Assembly (NCBI RefSeq): GCF_000193495.2
Contig: NZ_AP023410.1
Location: 3,309,501-3,373,500, forward strand
DNA: 64,000 bases
Reading direction: 5' to 3'
From: Acetobacter aceti NBRC 14818
GTDB lineage: Bacteria > Pseudomonadota > Alphaproteobacteria > Acetobacterales > Acetobacteraceae
Below, in pieces: positions 44,945 to 53,993 of the stretch. The position numbers and the translations under genes were made by a program. A model generated the notes under the pieces. That model was given only the letters and a program-made list of their open reading frames with translations, had not been told where the DNA came from and searched no databases. Positions within the stretch are counted from its first letter, which is position 1. Every line of letters begins with the position of its first letter.

Positions 44945-46485
44945 GCGGGCATGTTCCTGTTGCTGGCGGCCGCCGGATAAAGAGTTTCCCAGCCTCCTCC
45001 GAGCGCACGGTAAAGGTGCGTGACAGAGAGTGCCACGCGTGCTGTCGCATCAACAAGCGCGCTCTGGGAAGCCAGAAGCGCATTCTGCACGGTCAGGACG
45101 TTCAGGAAGTCCGATGATCCTTCAACATACTGTGCTTTTGCTGTTTCCACGGCGATCTCGTTTTCATGCACCGCTTCCGCCAGTCGGTCCCGCTGGTTCT
45201 GCGCGGCGGTGAAGGTGGCCATGGCGTCGTCGATTTCCTGCCACGCCTTCAGGGTGGTGCGCTGGAAGAGTGTTGCAGCTTCCTGCTGTTGCGCCTTTCT
45301 CAGACGAAGCTGGCCGGTCAGACGACCACCCTCAAAGATCGGCAGCGTTGCGGTCGGACCAAACCCATATTGCCGGGAGGCCCATGAGCCCAATCCGCTA
45401 AACTGAAGCGCCTGCACATCCAGACTGCCGGACAGGGTGACGCGCGGAAAGAAGTCGGCGATGGCCACGCCGATATTCGCGGTCGCGGCGTGCAGACGTT
45501 CCGAGGCCATACGGATGTCAGGGCGTCGTTCGGCCAGTTCGGAGGGCAGACCGGCTGGCACTTCCTCCGGGACGGGCGGGACAACGGCAGGCTTGCCCAG
45601 TTCCGCATTCAGCGCGCCCGGTTCACGCGCCACAAGGAAACTCAGCGCATTGAGAAGATGGATTTCCTGACTTTTCAGCGGAGACAGGCGGGATTCAAAA
45701 CTGTGAAGTTGTCCGGTCGCCTCGGCCACATCCAGTCGTGTCGCCGCACCCTGATCGAACCGCAGCGTCGTCAGTTGCACACTGTGACGGGCGATGTCGA
45801 TATTGTGGTTCAGGATATCGATCTGCGATTGTGTGGCGCGTAGATCGATATAGTTCTGCGCCGTTTCCGCCATCAGCGAAACCAGCACGTCGCGTTGCAT
45901 CTCCTGAGTGCCATGCATGGCAGCCGTCGCGGCTTCGACCTGCCTGCGGACATGACCCCAGAGATCGACTTCCCACGATGCGTTCAGACCATATTGCGGC
46001 AGATTGAAGGATGGATTACCGACTCCGCCGGGGAGCGCCACAGGCCCGAAACCCTGTGTGCCACTCGCGATGCTACCGGCTTCCGCCCGCTCCATCGTGC
46101 CCATCAGGCCGAGGATGCCGTTTGTGCTGGCGCGTTCGCGGGCATAGGAGCCGTTGGCTTCCATGTGAGGAAACTGTGCGGCGCTGGCGATACGCCGTTC
46201 CGCCGTGCTTTCCGCCAGACGGAAGGACGCGGCTTTCAGGTCGAGGTTCGACGCCGCGACGTCGTTTTCCAGACGGGTTAGAATGGGGTCGTTGAACAGC
46301 TTCCACCAGGCCGGATCGGTGGACGCGGTAGTGACCCGGCTTTCGGCGACAGGCAATGGATCGCGCCATTTTTCCGGCGTGGCCACCTGCGGCTTGTGAA
46401 AGTCGGGTCCGACCGTGCAGCCCGCCAGAGCCAGCACTGCCAGTCCTGAAAGGAGAGCCTGCCGCAACGGATTAGTGCCAGACAT
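44941..46485 (-). CDS. Outer-membrane efflux lipoprotein (NodT/TolC-type)
   Basis: 514 residues from the Met at 46485; an upstream ATG at 46503 would add six residues and both have purine-rich sites. The signal peptide ends in L-A-G-C at Cys23, so the protein is lipid-anchored. Two long TolC-like coiled-coil repeats follow, with GLPSELAERRPDIRMASERL in the second, a mark of NodT-family factors. It forms the outer-membrane channel of the tripartite pump with the two upstream genes. Start overlaps the emrA-like gene by 14 bases; stop overlaps the pirin-like gene. Confidence 0.93.
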   Translation of the reverse strand: MSGTNPLRQALLSGLAVLALAGCTVGPDFHKPQVATPEKWRDPLPVAESRVTTASTDPAWWKLFNDPILTRLENDVAASNLDLKAASFRLAESTAERRIASAAQFPHMEANGSYARERASTNGILGLMGTMERAEAGSIASGTQGFGPVALPGGVGNPSFNLPQYGLNASWEVDLWGHVRRQVEAATAAMHGTQEMQRDVLVSLMAETAQNYIDLRATQSQIDILNHNIDIARHSVQLTTLRFDQGAATRLDVAEATGQLHSFESRLSPLKSQEIHLLNALSFLVAREPGALNAELGKPAVVPPVPEEVPAGLPSELAERRPDIRMASERLHAATANIGVAIADFFPRVTLSGSLDVQALQFSGLGSWASRQYGFGPTATLPIFEGGRLTGQLRLRKAQQQEAATLFQRTTLKAWQEIDDAMATFTAAQNQRDRLAEAVHENEIAVETAKAQYVEGSSDFLNVLTVQNALLASQSALVDATARVALSVTHLYRALGGGWETLYPAAASNRNMPA

Positions 46486-47548
46486 AGCGGTTATCTCCGG
46501 CATGTGGGCCTTCCGGCTTCGAGCTGGTATCGATGTTCACTTCCACCGACATGCCGACACGCACCTTTGCGGCAAGAGGCTGGTCGGCGTCGAAGGTCAG
46601 CTTGACCGGGATACGCTGCACGACCTTGGTGAAGTTGCCGGTGGCGTTGTCTGGCTGGATTGGCGCGAAGGCCACGCCCGTTGCGGGAGCGAGGGAGTCG
46701 ACATGCGCTTTCAGCGGATGATTGGGAAACGTATCGACCCAGATGGTAGCGCGTTGTCCGGTCTGCACCTTCGTCAGCTGCGTTTCCTGAAAGTTCGCCA
46801 GCACATAGGCTGCCTGTGTTGGCACCACGGCAAGGATGCCGGTGCCCGGATGAACGTAAGCACCCACGCGCACGCCACGCTCGCCGACCACGCCGTCAAC
46901 CGGGGCGGGGATGGTGCAGTAGGAGAGGTTCAGTTCGGCCTGTTTCGTATCGCCCTGTGCCCGAAGCAGAACGCCGCGCGCGCGCTCAAGCTGTCCCTTG
47001 AGGACGGCGATCTGCCGGACAGCGGCGTCAACACCGGCCTGATCGCGGGCGATGGCGGCCTGTTCTTCCTTCTCATGCGCTTCGGAAGACTGCTTCTGCT
47101 CAATGGTGCCTGCGCCACCCGCTGACAGATTGCGGTAACGAGTGGTGTTCTGGCGTGCGAACAGCAGGTTAGCCTGATCGGCGAGAACGGCTGCGCGGAC
47201 CTCGGCGATCACTGAATCCTGCCGGGCCAGTTCCGCTTCCAGATTGGTCACGTCACCCTGTGCCGCCAGCACGTTGCCCTTCGCCACGTCGAGGGCGGCG
47301 CGGTAATCGTCGTCCTCGATATGAGCGAGTTCCTCACCCGCGCGGACCTGTTCGTTGTCCTGTGCGATCACGCGGTCAATACGCCCGGCGACCTTGGGTG
47401 CGACGGTCGTGAAGTCGGCGGTGACATAGGCGTCGTTGGTGTACTGGTTGATCCCGTCGCCGTTGACGAAGCGTGCGCCGCCCCATGCGACGCAGGCCAG
47501 CACCACAGCCGCGCATCCGGCATAGAGAAGAGGTTTTTTATAGATCAT
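46472..47548 (-). CDS. emrA: Membrane-fusion protein (EmrA/HlyD-type)
   Basis: A 358-residue adaptor. One N-terminal membrane anchor (about 6-26) is followed by a barrel-sandwich half, Y-T-N-D-A-Y-V-T-A-D-F-T-T-V-A-P, a long coiled coil (about 90-200) and the returning half TIPAPVDGVVGERGVRVGAY, as in EmrA. It links the EmrB-like transporter to the outer-membrane lipoprotein. It lies 17 bases after emrB. The symbol denotes family only; the drug or metabolite exported is not known. Confidence 0.92.
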   Translation of the reverse strand: MIYKKPLLYAGCAAVVLACVAWGGARFVNGDGINQYTNDAYVTADFTTVAPKVAGRIDRVIAQDNEQVRAGEELAHIEDDDYRAALDVAKGNVLAAQGDVTNLEAELARQDSVIAEVRAAVLADQANLLFARQNTTRYRNLSAGGAGTIEQKQSSEAHEKEEQAAIARDQAGVDAAVRQIAVLKGQLERARGVLLRAQGDTKQAELNLSYCTIPAPVDGVVGERGVRVGAYVHPGTGILAVVPTQAAYVLANFQETQLTKVQTGQRATIWVDTFPNHPLKAHVDSLAPATGVAFAPIQPDNATGNFTKVVQRIPVKLTFDADQPLAAKVRVGMSVEVNIDTSSKPEGPHAGDNRYVWH

Positions 47549-47565
47549 GACGGCTGTTTCCGGAT

Positions 47566-49203
47566 TCAGCGGGCTGGAGCATTGGGTGAGGGCGCACGGG
47601 GCGGATAGACCCGGTGCGGCAGGATGAGATTCATGACGGCGTAACCAAGGCAGACCCAGATCAGCACGTAGTAGATGTCGTTCAACGCCAGTACGAGCGC
47701 CTGCTCATGCACATAGGTGTGGAAGACCTGAAGCGAATTGCGGGCGACATGGGCGCTGTCCGGCGACGTGACCGAAAGCTGCTGGTTGATCGGGTCGCCC
47801 ATGCCCTGAAGGGCAAGGCCGTGCGTGCCGTGGTGATCGAGCAGCATGGTCGAGTGATACTGCTCGCGACGGCGTGTGGAGGCGGAGAACAGCGCAAAGG
47901 CGACGGCGTTGGCCAGTCCCTTGAGCATGTTCACCATGCCGGAGATGAAGGGGCCGTCCGCCGGTCCCATCGCCATCGTCGCCAGCATGAGGGTGGGGAT
48001 GACGGTCATGGGCTGGCCAAAAACCTGAAGGATCTGGAGCAGATAGAAATTGTCCCGTACCCAGTCGACCGTCAGCCATGTGCCGAGATAGGCCGAGCCT
48101 GCGAGGCAGAGCATCCCGCCCGCCAGCACGAAGCGGCAATCCACCTTGCGGCTGTTACAGATGGCGGCGATCAACGGCAGCATAATGAGCTGCGGCAGGG
48201 CCACGACCAGTGAGACGGGAGCAGCCTGAATAGGGCGATAGCCACGCACCGCTTCAAGATAGGTCGCCGGAATGCCGCCCATGATGGAACAGATGGCGAG
48301 GATGCCCACCAGCGACAGCAGCGACGCCTGAATGTTGCGGGATTTCCAGTACTGGATACGGAAATACGGGCTGGGGTGATACGCCTCGTTGATCACGAAG
48401 ACGATAAAGGCAGCCAGCCCCCAGAAGGTCAGGTTAGTGATGATCGGAGAGCGATACCAGTCCAGCCGGTCGCCCTGATACAGCACGATGACCAGCGAGC
48501 AGATGGCGGGCAGGCCGACCAGAATGCCGAACCAGTTGAACTTCTCGAACCGCTCGAAATGCATCGGGTCTTTTGGCAGCCCGTAGGCCATCATGGCGAT
48601 GGCGAGCGCCGCAGTGGGGATGATCTCCCAGTACAGCCAGTGCCAGCCGACATGCTCAAACCAGAACGCCTCTAGTGGCAGGCCAAGATTCGGGCCGAAG
48701 GTCGCGCTCATGGCGTAGCCGCCGATGCCAAACACGCGGATCGGTGGCGGCAGGTATTTCAGCATGACGGTCATCAGCACTGGCGGCAGGCAGCCGCCCG
48801 CGAGACCCTGAAAGGCGCGCAGGATGCAGAGCGATGTGACGTCCGGCATGAAGGGGGCCGGGATGGAGAGCAGCGCCAGCATCGCCGTCATGAAGATGGA
48901 GAAGCGGTAGATCGAGAACGTCATGTAGAACCACGGCGTGAAGGCCATGGCGGCGATGTTGAACGCCTCGTAGATGGCGATGACCCACGTGCCTTCATCG
49001 TGACCGATGTGCATCGCGCCGCGAATGTCGGACAGGCCGATCTCGGTAACATGCTCGTTGAAACCCGCCACATGCACCGCGAGCAGCATGCCGAGGCAGC
49101 CGATCACGGTCCGCAGGCCGAACGGCGGGATGTAGGACGGCATCGGCGGTGCGGCATGAATGACGGGCGCGCCGGTTGCCGGTGCGGGGGCTGCGATGGT
49201 CAT
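47566..49203 (-). CDS. emrB: MFS drug-efflux transporter, DHA2/EmrB type
   Basis: 545 residues from the Met at 49203; an earlier Met at 49266 adds 21 unlike residues. About 14 hydrophobic helices are seen after a Pro/Ala-rich N-terminus. Landmarks include the DHA2 helix-4/5 stretch FQGLAGGCLPPVLMTVM and GGYAMSATFGPNLGLPL (motif C). It is a proton-driven exporter and the first gene of a four-gene operon with adaptor, channel and pirin-like protein. It diverges from a LysR-type regulator across about 118 bases, which probably hold the control region. Confidence 0.92.
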   Translation of the reverse strand: MTIAAPAPATGAPVIHAAPPMPSYIPPFGLRTVIGCLGMLLAVHVAGFNEHVTEIGLSDIRGAMHIGHDEGTWVIAIYEAFNIAAMAFTPWFYMTFSIYRFSIFMTAMLALLSIPAPFMPDVTSLCILRAFQGLAGGCLPPVLMTVMLKYLPPPIRVFGIGGYAMSATFGPNLGLPLEAFWFEHVGWHWLYWEIIPTAALAIAMMAYGLPKDPMHFERFEKFNWFGILVGLPAICSLVIVLYQGDRLDWYRSPIITNLTFWGLAAFIVFVINEAYHPSPYFRIQYWKSRNIQASLLSLVGILAICSIMGGIPATYLEAVRGYRPIQAAPVSLVVALPQLIMLPLIAAICNSRKVDCRFVLAGGMLCLAGSAYLGTWLTVDWVRDNFYLLQILQVFGQPMTVIPTLMLATMAMGPADGPFISGMVNMLKGLANAVAFALFSASTRRREQYHSTMLLDHHGTHGLALQGMGDPINQQLSVTSPDSAHVARNSLQVFHTYVHEQALVLALNDIYYVLIWVCLGYAVMNLILPHRVYPPRAPSPNAPAR

Positions 49204-49321
49204 GCGCGCATAATCATCAGGAAACCGGCAGTGAAAACCCTCACTTCGGATAGGCAATGATTCCACTTTCCGGAACGGTTAGTGCTGGTCCCTGCGCTGG
49301 GCGAAGTCTATAGCTGGAAGG

Positions 49322-50260
49322 ATGCGAGGCTATGATCTTGATTTGCTACGCTACCTTCAGGTGCTGATCGAGGAGGAAAGCGTCTCGGTCGCTGCGCGTC
49401 GCCTCAAGGTGAGCGAGCCAGCGATGAGCCGTCATCTGGCCAAGTTGCGGACGGTCTTTTCCGATCCCATTCTTGTTCAGTCTGGTCGTCGGATGACAGC
49501 GTCATCCTTTGCCGCCGGTATTCTGGATCGTGTGCAGGAAGTCGTACGGGCGGCGGACAGTCTGATCGAGACACAGGTTATGGCCGATCTGGCCAACATG
49601 GAGCCGACCTTCACCATCCGCGCCAATGATCTGATCGTCGCCGCACTTGGTTTGCCCCTGTTGCGCGCTCTGCGTCAGGAATGCCCCAAATGCGAGATCG
49701 TCTTCGCGCCGGAAGTGGATGATCCGGCGTCCGATCCTCTGCGTCACAACAGCATCGATCTCTACATCGGCGCGACCGACAGCATGAAGCCGGAAATCCG
49801 AAGGCAGACACTGTTCCGTCACCAGATGTATGGGCTGGTCCGGAAAGGCCACCCCATTCTGGCCGAGCCGATTACGCCGCAGAGTATGGTGCTGTACGAT
49901 TATATCAGCGTGTCCCGGCGGGGCAGGGCGCGGGGACCGATCGACTGGGCCTTGCGGGATCATTATGGGCTGACCCGCCGTATTGTGATGGTCGTGCCGA
50001 ATTATCACGCCATGGTCGAGAGCATGAAGGATACGGACCTCATTCTGGCGGTCCCGGATCTTGTGTTGCAGCATATCTCCATGGACGCGCTTGGTCTGGC
50101 GGCCTTCGCATTTCCGTTGTCCCTGCCTTATGTCGAAGCGTTTCAGGCATGGCATCCACGGCGCGACACGGACCCGGTGCATCGATGGCTACGCGAGACG
50201 CTGTTCCGGGTTTCTCGCGGTATTTTCACCAGTGAACCTGACAAGGACATCAAAGTGTAA
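49322..50260 (+). CDS. LysR-type transcription regulator divergent from the efflux operon
   Basis: A 312-residue LTTR. The N-terminal winged HTH (about 5-64) reads LLRYLQVLIEEESVSVAARR then LKVSEPAMSRHLAKLRTVF. The effector domain from about 90 begins FTIRANDLIVAALGLPLLRA, similar to the NodD/aromatic-responsive branch. By position it most likely controls the divergent efflux operon in response to an exported compound (inference). A GGAAGG touches the ATG, so a slightly later start is possible. It borders an AT-rich accessory region. Confidence 0.87.
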   Translation: MRGYDLDLLRYLQVLIEEESVSVAARRLKVSEPAMSRHLAKLRTVFSDPILVQSGRRMTASSFAAGILDRVQEVVRAADSLIETQVMADLANMEPTFTIRANDLIVAALGLPLLRALRQECPKCEIVFAPEVDDPASDPLRHNSIDLYIGATDSMKPEIRRQTLFRHQMYGLVRKGHPILAEPITPQSMVLYDYISVSRRGRARGPIDWALRDHYGLTRRIVMVVPNYHAMVESMKDTDLILAVPDLVLQHISMDALGLAAFAFPLSLPYVEAFQAWHPRRDTDPVHRWLRETLFRVSRGIFTSEPDKDIKV

Positions 50261-50400
50261 GGTGTCATTATTGCAGATTAGACAATATTTCGGTTTCTAT
50301 TAAATGGCTATATATTTATTATGATTATCTGAATATTTAAAAATATTATTATTTATGAAATTATGTAATTACCATAATATGGGTTAATAAAAACAAAATA

Positions 50401-50970
50401 TCACTGTTTCGTGATTTTTTCTGTTGCTATACGTGATACGGTGCTGAGGCTGATTCCAAAGTCAGTAGCAATTTCTTTCAATGGCTGACCAGCCAAACGT
50501 CGGATCTTGATTTCCTGACGCTGAATATTGGTAATGCGTGTTGGACGTCCCATCTTGACGCCTGCGTTTCGTGCGCGGGCACGTCCTTCCGCAGTGCGTG
50601 TGCGGATCAAATCACGTTCAACATCAGCCAACCCGCCCAGAACGGCAAGCATCAGGCGACCCGTGCTTGTTGCCGTGTCTGCCCACGGCTCCGCAAGTGA
50701 GTAGAACTGTGCTCCTTTTTGCGTGATTTTTCTTACGATGGCAAAGAGGTCAAAGGTGCTTCGGGCTAGACGGTCAATCCTGGTGACAATCACCGTATCA
50801 CCCTCCGAAATAGACCGTATGAGTCTTTTCAGTTCACTTCGTTCTGAATCAGCCCCACTCGCTTTTTCTTTGAATATCTTGTTGCAACCGCAGGACCTGA
50901 GTGTCTGCACCTGCATATCCAGTGTCTGTCCAATCGTGCTTACGCGTGCATACCCAACCCTGTTGCTCAT
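50401..50970 (-). CDS. Serine recombinase (resolvase/invertase family)
   Basis: 189 residues from the Met at 50970; AGGAT lies just upstream, whereas the Met at 50985 has no site. The catalytic serine is S11 in VGYARVSTIGQ; VTRIDRLARST and LMLAVLGGLADVERDLI are resolvase landmarks. A C-terminal Hin-type HTH (about 140-185: GRPTRI then PLKEIATDFGISLSTVSRIA) binds DNA. It could move or invert DNA in the accessory block. No paired crossover sites were recognised. The surrounding DNA is AT-rich, unlike the flanking efflux and choline genes. Confidence 0.92.
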   Translation of the reverse strand: MSNRVGYARVSTIGQTLDMQVQTLRSCGCNKIFKEKASGADSERSELKRLIRSISEGDTVIVTRIDRLARSTFDLFAIVRKITQKGAQFYSLAEPWADTATSTGRLMLAVLGGLADVERDLIRTRTAEGRARARNAGVKMGRPTRITNIQRQEIKIRRLAGQPLKEIATDFGISLSTVSRIATEKITKQ

Positions 50971-51185
50971 TCGAAATCCTATCATTGAAGATTTTTCACT
51001 TATGGTAGGATGAGGGTTTGCGCAAATCGTGATTTTTGAGAGAGGCTTTTTGTGTGTTTTGTTTTTTCTATCTTTAAATTGCTTGCAAAACAGTAGTCGG
51101 CGAGATAGGGTTAGATTAGGAAGTCACGAAACGCAAATGTTCGGTTTTTACGTTTGCAAAATTCACAATTTGTGAGAGGTCGGCT

Positions 51186-53102
51186 ATGAGTAGCGTAGGG
51201 ACGTATTACACATACGAAACGGATTCTCAGGGTAATTACGTTCTTGACGCCAGCGGCAACAAGATCGTTGAAACGACGTGGACTATCTCTGACGCGGGTC
51301 TGGGTGCTTCCAACGTAACAATTGCAGATTCAAGTGGAAATACGGTTGAAACATTAACGGGGGTTCCTGACTCTCTTTTGCGTGGATATCATATCCAGAC
51401 CGGAACTAGTGCGGTCAACGGCAGTCTTGTTTCTGTAATCGGTGGAGACTGGGTGTCGGTCCCTGGATCTACGGGTACTATTGATATTGTTCTATCTGCT
51501 CTTTCTGCGCCTGTTTTTACGATTGGTGGAACCACGGATATTAATTTTCTGGTCAATGCCGCTACAGCAATTACGGTGGATGTATATGGCGGCACGGCTT
51601 CATTTTCGGGTGGTCTAGTAGCCGGTGCCTTGAGCGGCTCAACTATCAATATTGGTTATGGCGGAACTTATAACGGCAACACTCAGTTGGTTAGCCTGCT
51701 TCAAGGAACGACGGTTAATTTTACGACAGGTGGCGGCACACTTGTTCTGAATGGCGGTGGTGTGTTCCTCAATCTGTCAGGCACGACAATTGCCGGATAT
51801 GACCCGTCTAAAGATACGATCGAAATACAGAATACAGTTGCGCCTGTTTCCGGATATATTATCTCCGGCAGCGGTGATACACGCACTATTACTCTGATTG
51901 GAAGTGACGGGACGCAGTCAGCCGAATACACGGTCACGGTTGCGTCAGGGGCAAATGTTCCTGTGGGCACTTACAATAACTCAGTCAATTCGGCTGATTT
52001 GGAGACAAACCCGCTGCGGATCACTTATGCTAATGGCAATACCTACATTGGTGCTTGTTTCCTTGTTGGCAGCATGATCCGAACATCTAAAGGTGAAGTT
52101 GCTGTTGAGGATGTGCAGATTGGTGATGTGTTGTCAGTATTTGACTGGCGGAATAACGCGGAGATCAGTAGGGCGGTTACGTGGGTTGGTAATCAGAAAG
52201 TTGTTGTCCGTGGGGGGCTTCCTGACGATGAGGCGGGTTATCCTGTTCGTGTGCTGAAGGACGCAATCGCAGACGGTGTGCCTTATAAGGATATGTTGAT
52301 CACGTCGGAACATTGCTTGTTCTTTGAAGAAAGCTTTGTTCCGGTTCGGATGCTAGTGAACGGAAGGTCAATTTTCTACGATAAAACAATCACTAGCTAT
52401 ACCTATTACCATGTCGAGACAGAGTCGCACTCAGTCATCTGGGCGGATGGGGTGCTAACGGAAAGTTACCTTGATACAGGTAACAGGTCATCGTTCAAAC
52501 AGCATGGAAACCTTGCAGTTTTGGGTGGCGGAAGAGAAAAATCTTGGGAGAAAGACGGTGGAGCGTCGTTAACTGTCGCGCGGAATTTTGTGGAACCGCT
52601 ATTTCGGGCGATTGACCAACGTGCTGAGGTTGCTCGGGTGGAATGGAAGAAAGGGCAGCCAGTTCTTACGGAAGATGCGGATATGCACCTTGTGACGGAA
52701 GCTGGAGCTACTATACGTCAGGTGCGTGAGCATGACGGGTATATTATGTTTATGATCCCAGCATCCGTTGAGAAGGTGCGTATTATTTCCAAAGCCAGTC
52801 GTCCAACTGATGTGATTGGTCCTTTTGTCGATGATCGTCGCCAGTTGGGTGTGGCTATTGGTGAAATTACTCTCTTCGAAAGTGGTCGGAGGGTGTCCGT
52901 AACCAGTCATCTGGCGGATACTGAGGTTGAAGGATGGCACGGGCTGGAAGGAACAGAAGCGCGCTGGACTACAGGTAATGCTGTTCTCCCGCTCGGCAAG
53001 CGTCCTTCCGCCGGAGTGGCTATGTTGATTATGCGGGTTATGGCCGCTGGGCCATATCTAATGGCAGGTCAGGACACAGAACTCATGCGAGTGTCAGTCT
53101 AG
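51186..53102 (+). CDS. Hint-domain protein with beta-rich N-terminal region
   Basis: A 638-residue protein. Residues 1-285 are Gly/Thr/Ser/Asn-rich and beta-strand-like (TVNFTTGGGTLVLNGGG, AGYDPSKDTIEI), as in surface or secreted proteins of acetic acid bacteria. A Hint_2-type domain starts at C291 (ACFLVGSMIRTSKGE, then VEDVQIGDVLSVF). Its conserved T-S-E-H motif and the block SHSVIWADGVLTESYLDTGN follow. The C-terminal 200 residues are also beta-rich. Hint domains self-cleave; here cleavage is possible but unproven. No clear Sec signal is seen. GAGAGG upstream supports the start at 51186. Biological role unknown. Confidence 0.82.
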   Translation: MSSVGTYYTYETDSQGNYVLDASGNKIVETTWTISDAGLGASNVTIADSSGNTVETLTGVPDSLLRGYHIQTGTSAVNGSLVSVIGGDWVSVPGSTGTIDIVLSALSAPVFTIGGTTDINFLVNAATAITVDVYGGTASFSGGLVAGALSGSTINIGYGGTYNGNTQLVSLLQGTTVNFTTGGGTLVLNGGGVFLNLSGTTIAGYDPSKDTIEIQNTVAPVSGYIISGSGDTRTITLIGSDGTQSAEYTVTVASGANVPVGTYNNSVNSADLETNPLRITYANGNTYIGACFLVGSMIRTSKGEVAVEDVQIGDVLSVFDWRNNAEISRAVTWVGNQKVVVRGGLPDDEAGYPVRVLKDAIADGVPYKDMLITSEHCLFFEESFVPVRMLVNGRSIFYDKTITSYTYYHVETESHSVIWADGVLTESYLDTGNRSSFKQHGNLAVLGGGREKSWEKDGGASLTVARNFVEPLFRAIDQRAEVARVEWKKGQPVLTEDADMHLVTEAGATIRQVREHDGYIMFMIPASVEKVRIISKASRPTDVIGPFVDDRRQLGVAIGEITLFESGRRVSVTSHLADTEVEGWHGLEGTEARWTTGNAVLPLGKRPSAGVAMLIMRVMAAGPYLMAGQDTELMRVSV

Positions 53103-53208
53103 ATTTGCGCGCTCCGTTCCCTGTCGGAGAACGGAGCATTTTTCAGAAGAAACCCCATATTGTTGTCCGGAAATATATTGAACGGCAGACACGAAGGTTT
53201 TGTCGACT

Positions 53209-53355
53209 ATGAAAAATATTGAGGGTCTGAGGGGATTATCTCCTAGATGGGAGGTCGATGATCCTCTCAGACCATTCAGAGGAATTTTTTTCGCAATCAT
53301 TCTCAGCTCAATTCTATGGGGAGCATTGATGTTTCTCGTATTCAGGAGGACCTGA
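53209..53355 (+). CDS. Small membrane protein (48 residues)
   Basis: A short frame from the ATG at 53209 to TGA at 53353-53355. It has GAAGG about ten bases upstream. The protein begins MKNIEGLRGLSPRWEVDDPL, has a single hydrophobic helix at about 27-44 (GIFFAIILSSILWGALMFLV) and ends F-R-R-T. Its stop lies two bases before the start of the XRE regulator, and the regulator's AGGAGG lies inside its last codons. Layout resembles small membrane proteins of prophage-like regions. Function unknown. Confidence 0.65.
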   Translation: MKNIEGLRGLSPRWEVDDPLRPFRGIFFAIILSSILWGALMFLVFRRT

Positions 53356-53357
53356 CC

Positions 53358-53993
53358 ATGACGAGTATTCGTCTACAAGCAGGGCAGCTCTGGGGTAAGA
53401 ACTCAGATCATGTTGTGAATCGTCGTGTTATACTTGTGGAAGGACATTCAGTTGCTTTCCGTGAAGAAAAGCGGACGGACAGATGCTTCCTTCAGGCTGT
53501 AGCAATCGCGGATTTTGTTGGCTGGATTCGAGTGCAGCAAGCGATTCTCTTTGAATGCGACATGCATCAGTCATGGTCAAGAGCTTCTGATGAGGAAATT
53601 GGAAAGCGTCTGCTGATACAACGGGTGCAGGCTGGTCTTTCACAGGGAGATGTAGCGCAAAAAACGGGTCTATCTCGTGCTGCTATCGCGTTGTGGGAAG
53701 GCGGAAAACGCGGTTGCTCAATAAGGAATCTTTCACGAGTTGCTGTTGCTATTGGAGTGGATTTTGATACATTGATCAGGAGTGCATCGTCAAAAAATGG
53801 AGAGACGTTTGAAGAACTTTCTTTAGAAGACAGGCGTCTACTCGGTTTGTTTCGAGTGGTGGATATAACGTCTCGGGCGGAGGTGATGCGTTGGCTTGAA
53901 ATAAGGGCATCAGCGCAGTCAGTCCTTCGCCGGAGAGGCGACCCTTTCACAAACCAATTGTGGCATCTCTACAGTTCCTTGGCTCAGTCATGA
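53358..53993 (+). CDS. XRE-family transcription regulator with N-terminal extension
   Basis: 211 residues from the ATG at 53358, preceded by AGGAGG; a longer frame from 53316 overlaps the small membrane gene. The N-terminal 75 residues are of unknown fold. An XRE helix-turn-helix follows at about 82-137 (LLIQRVQAGLSQGDVAQKTG, then LSRAAIALWEGGKRG). A short acidic/helical tail ends the protein. Such proteins repress phage or island genes, or act in small defence and addiction modules. It probably controls the neighbouring Hint or recombinase genes (inference). The DNA is AT-rich. Confidence 0.82.
   Translation: MTSIRLQAGQLWGKNSDHVVNRRVILVEGHSVAFREEKRTDRCFLQAVAIADFVGWIRVQQAILFECDMHQSWSRASDEEIGKRLLIQRVQAGLSQGDVAQKTGLSRAAIALWEGGKRGCSIRNLSRVAVAIGVDFDTLIRSASSKNGETFEELSLEDRRLLGLFRVVDITSRAEVMRWLEIRASAQSVLRRRGDPFTNQLWHLYSSLAQS

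Noticed and set aside
50986-51185. Possible invertible-promoter or crossover sites between the recombinase and the Hint gene
   Set aside because: Short palindromes such as TTTGCGCAAA occur, but no pair of matching 20-30 bp inverted sites was found by eye.
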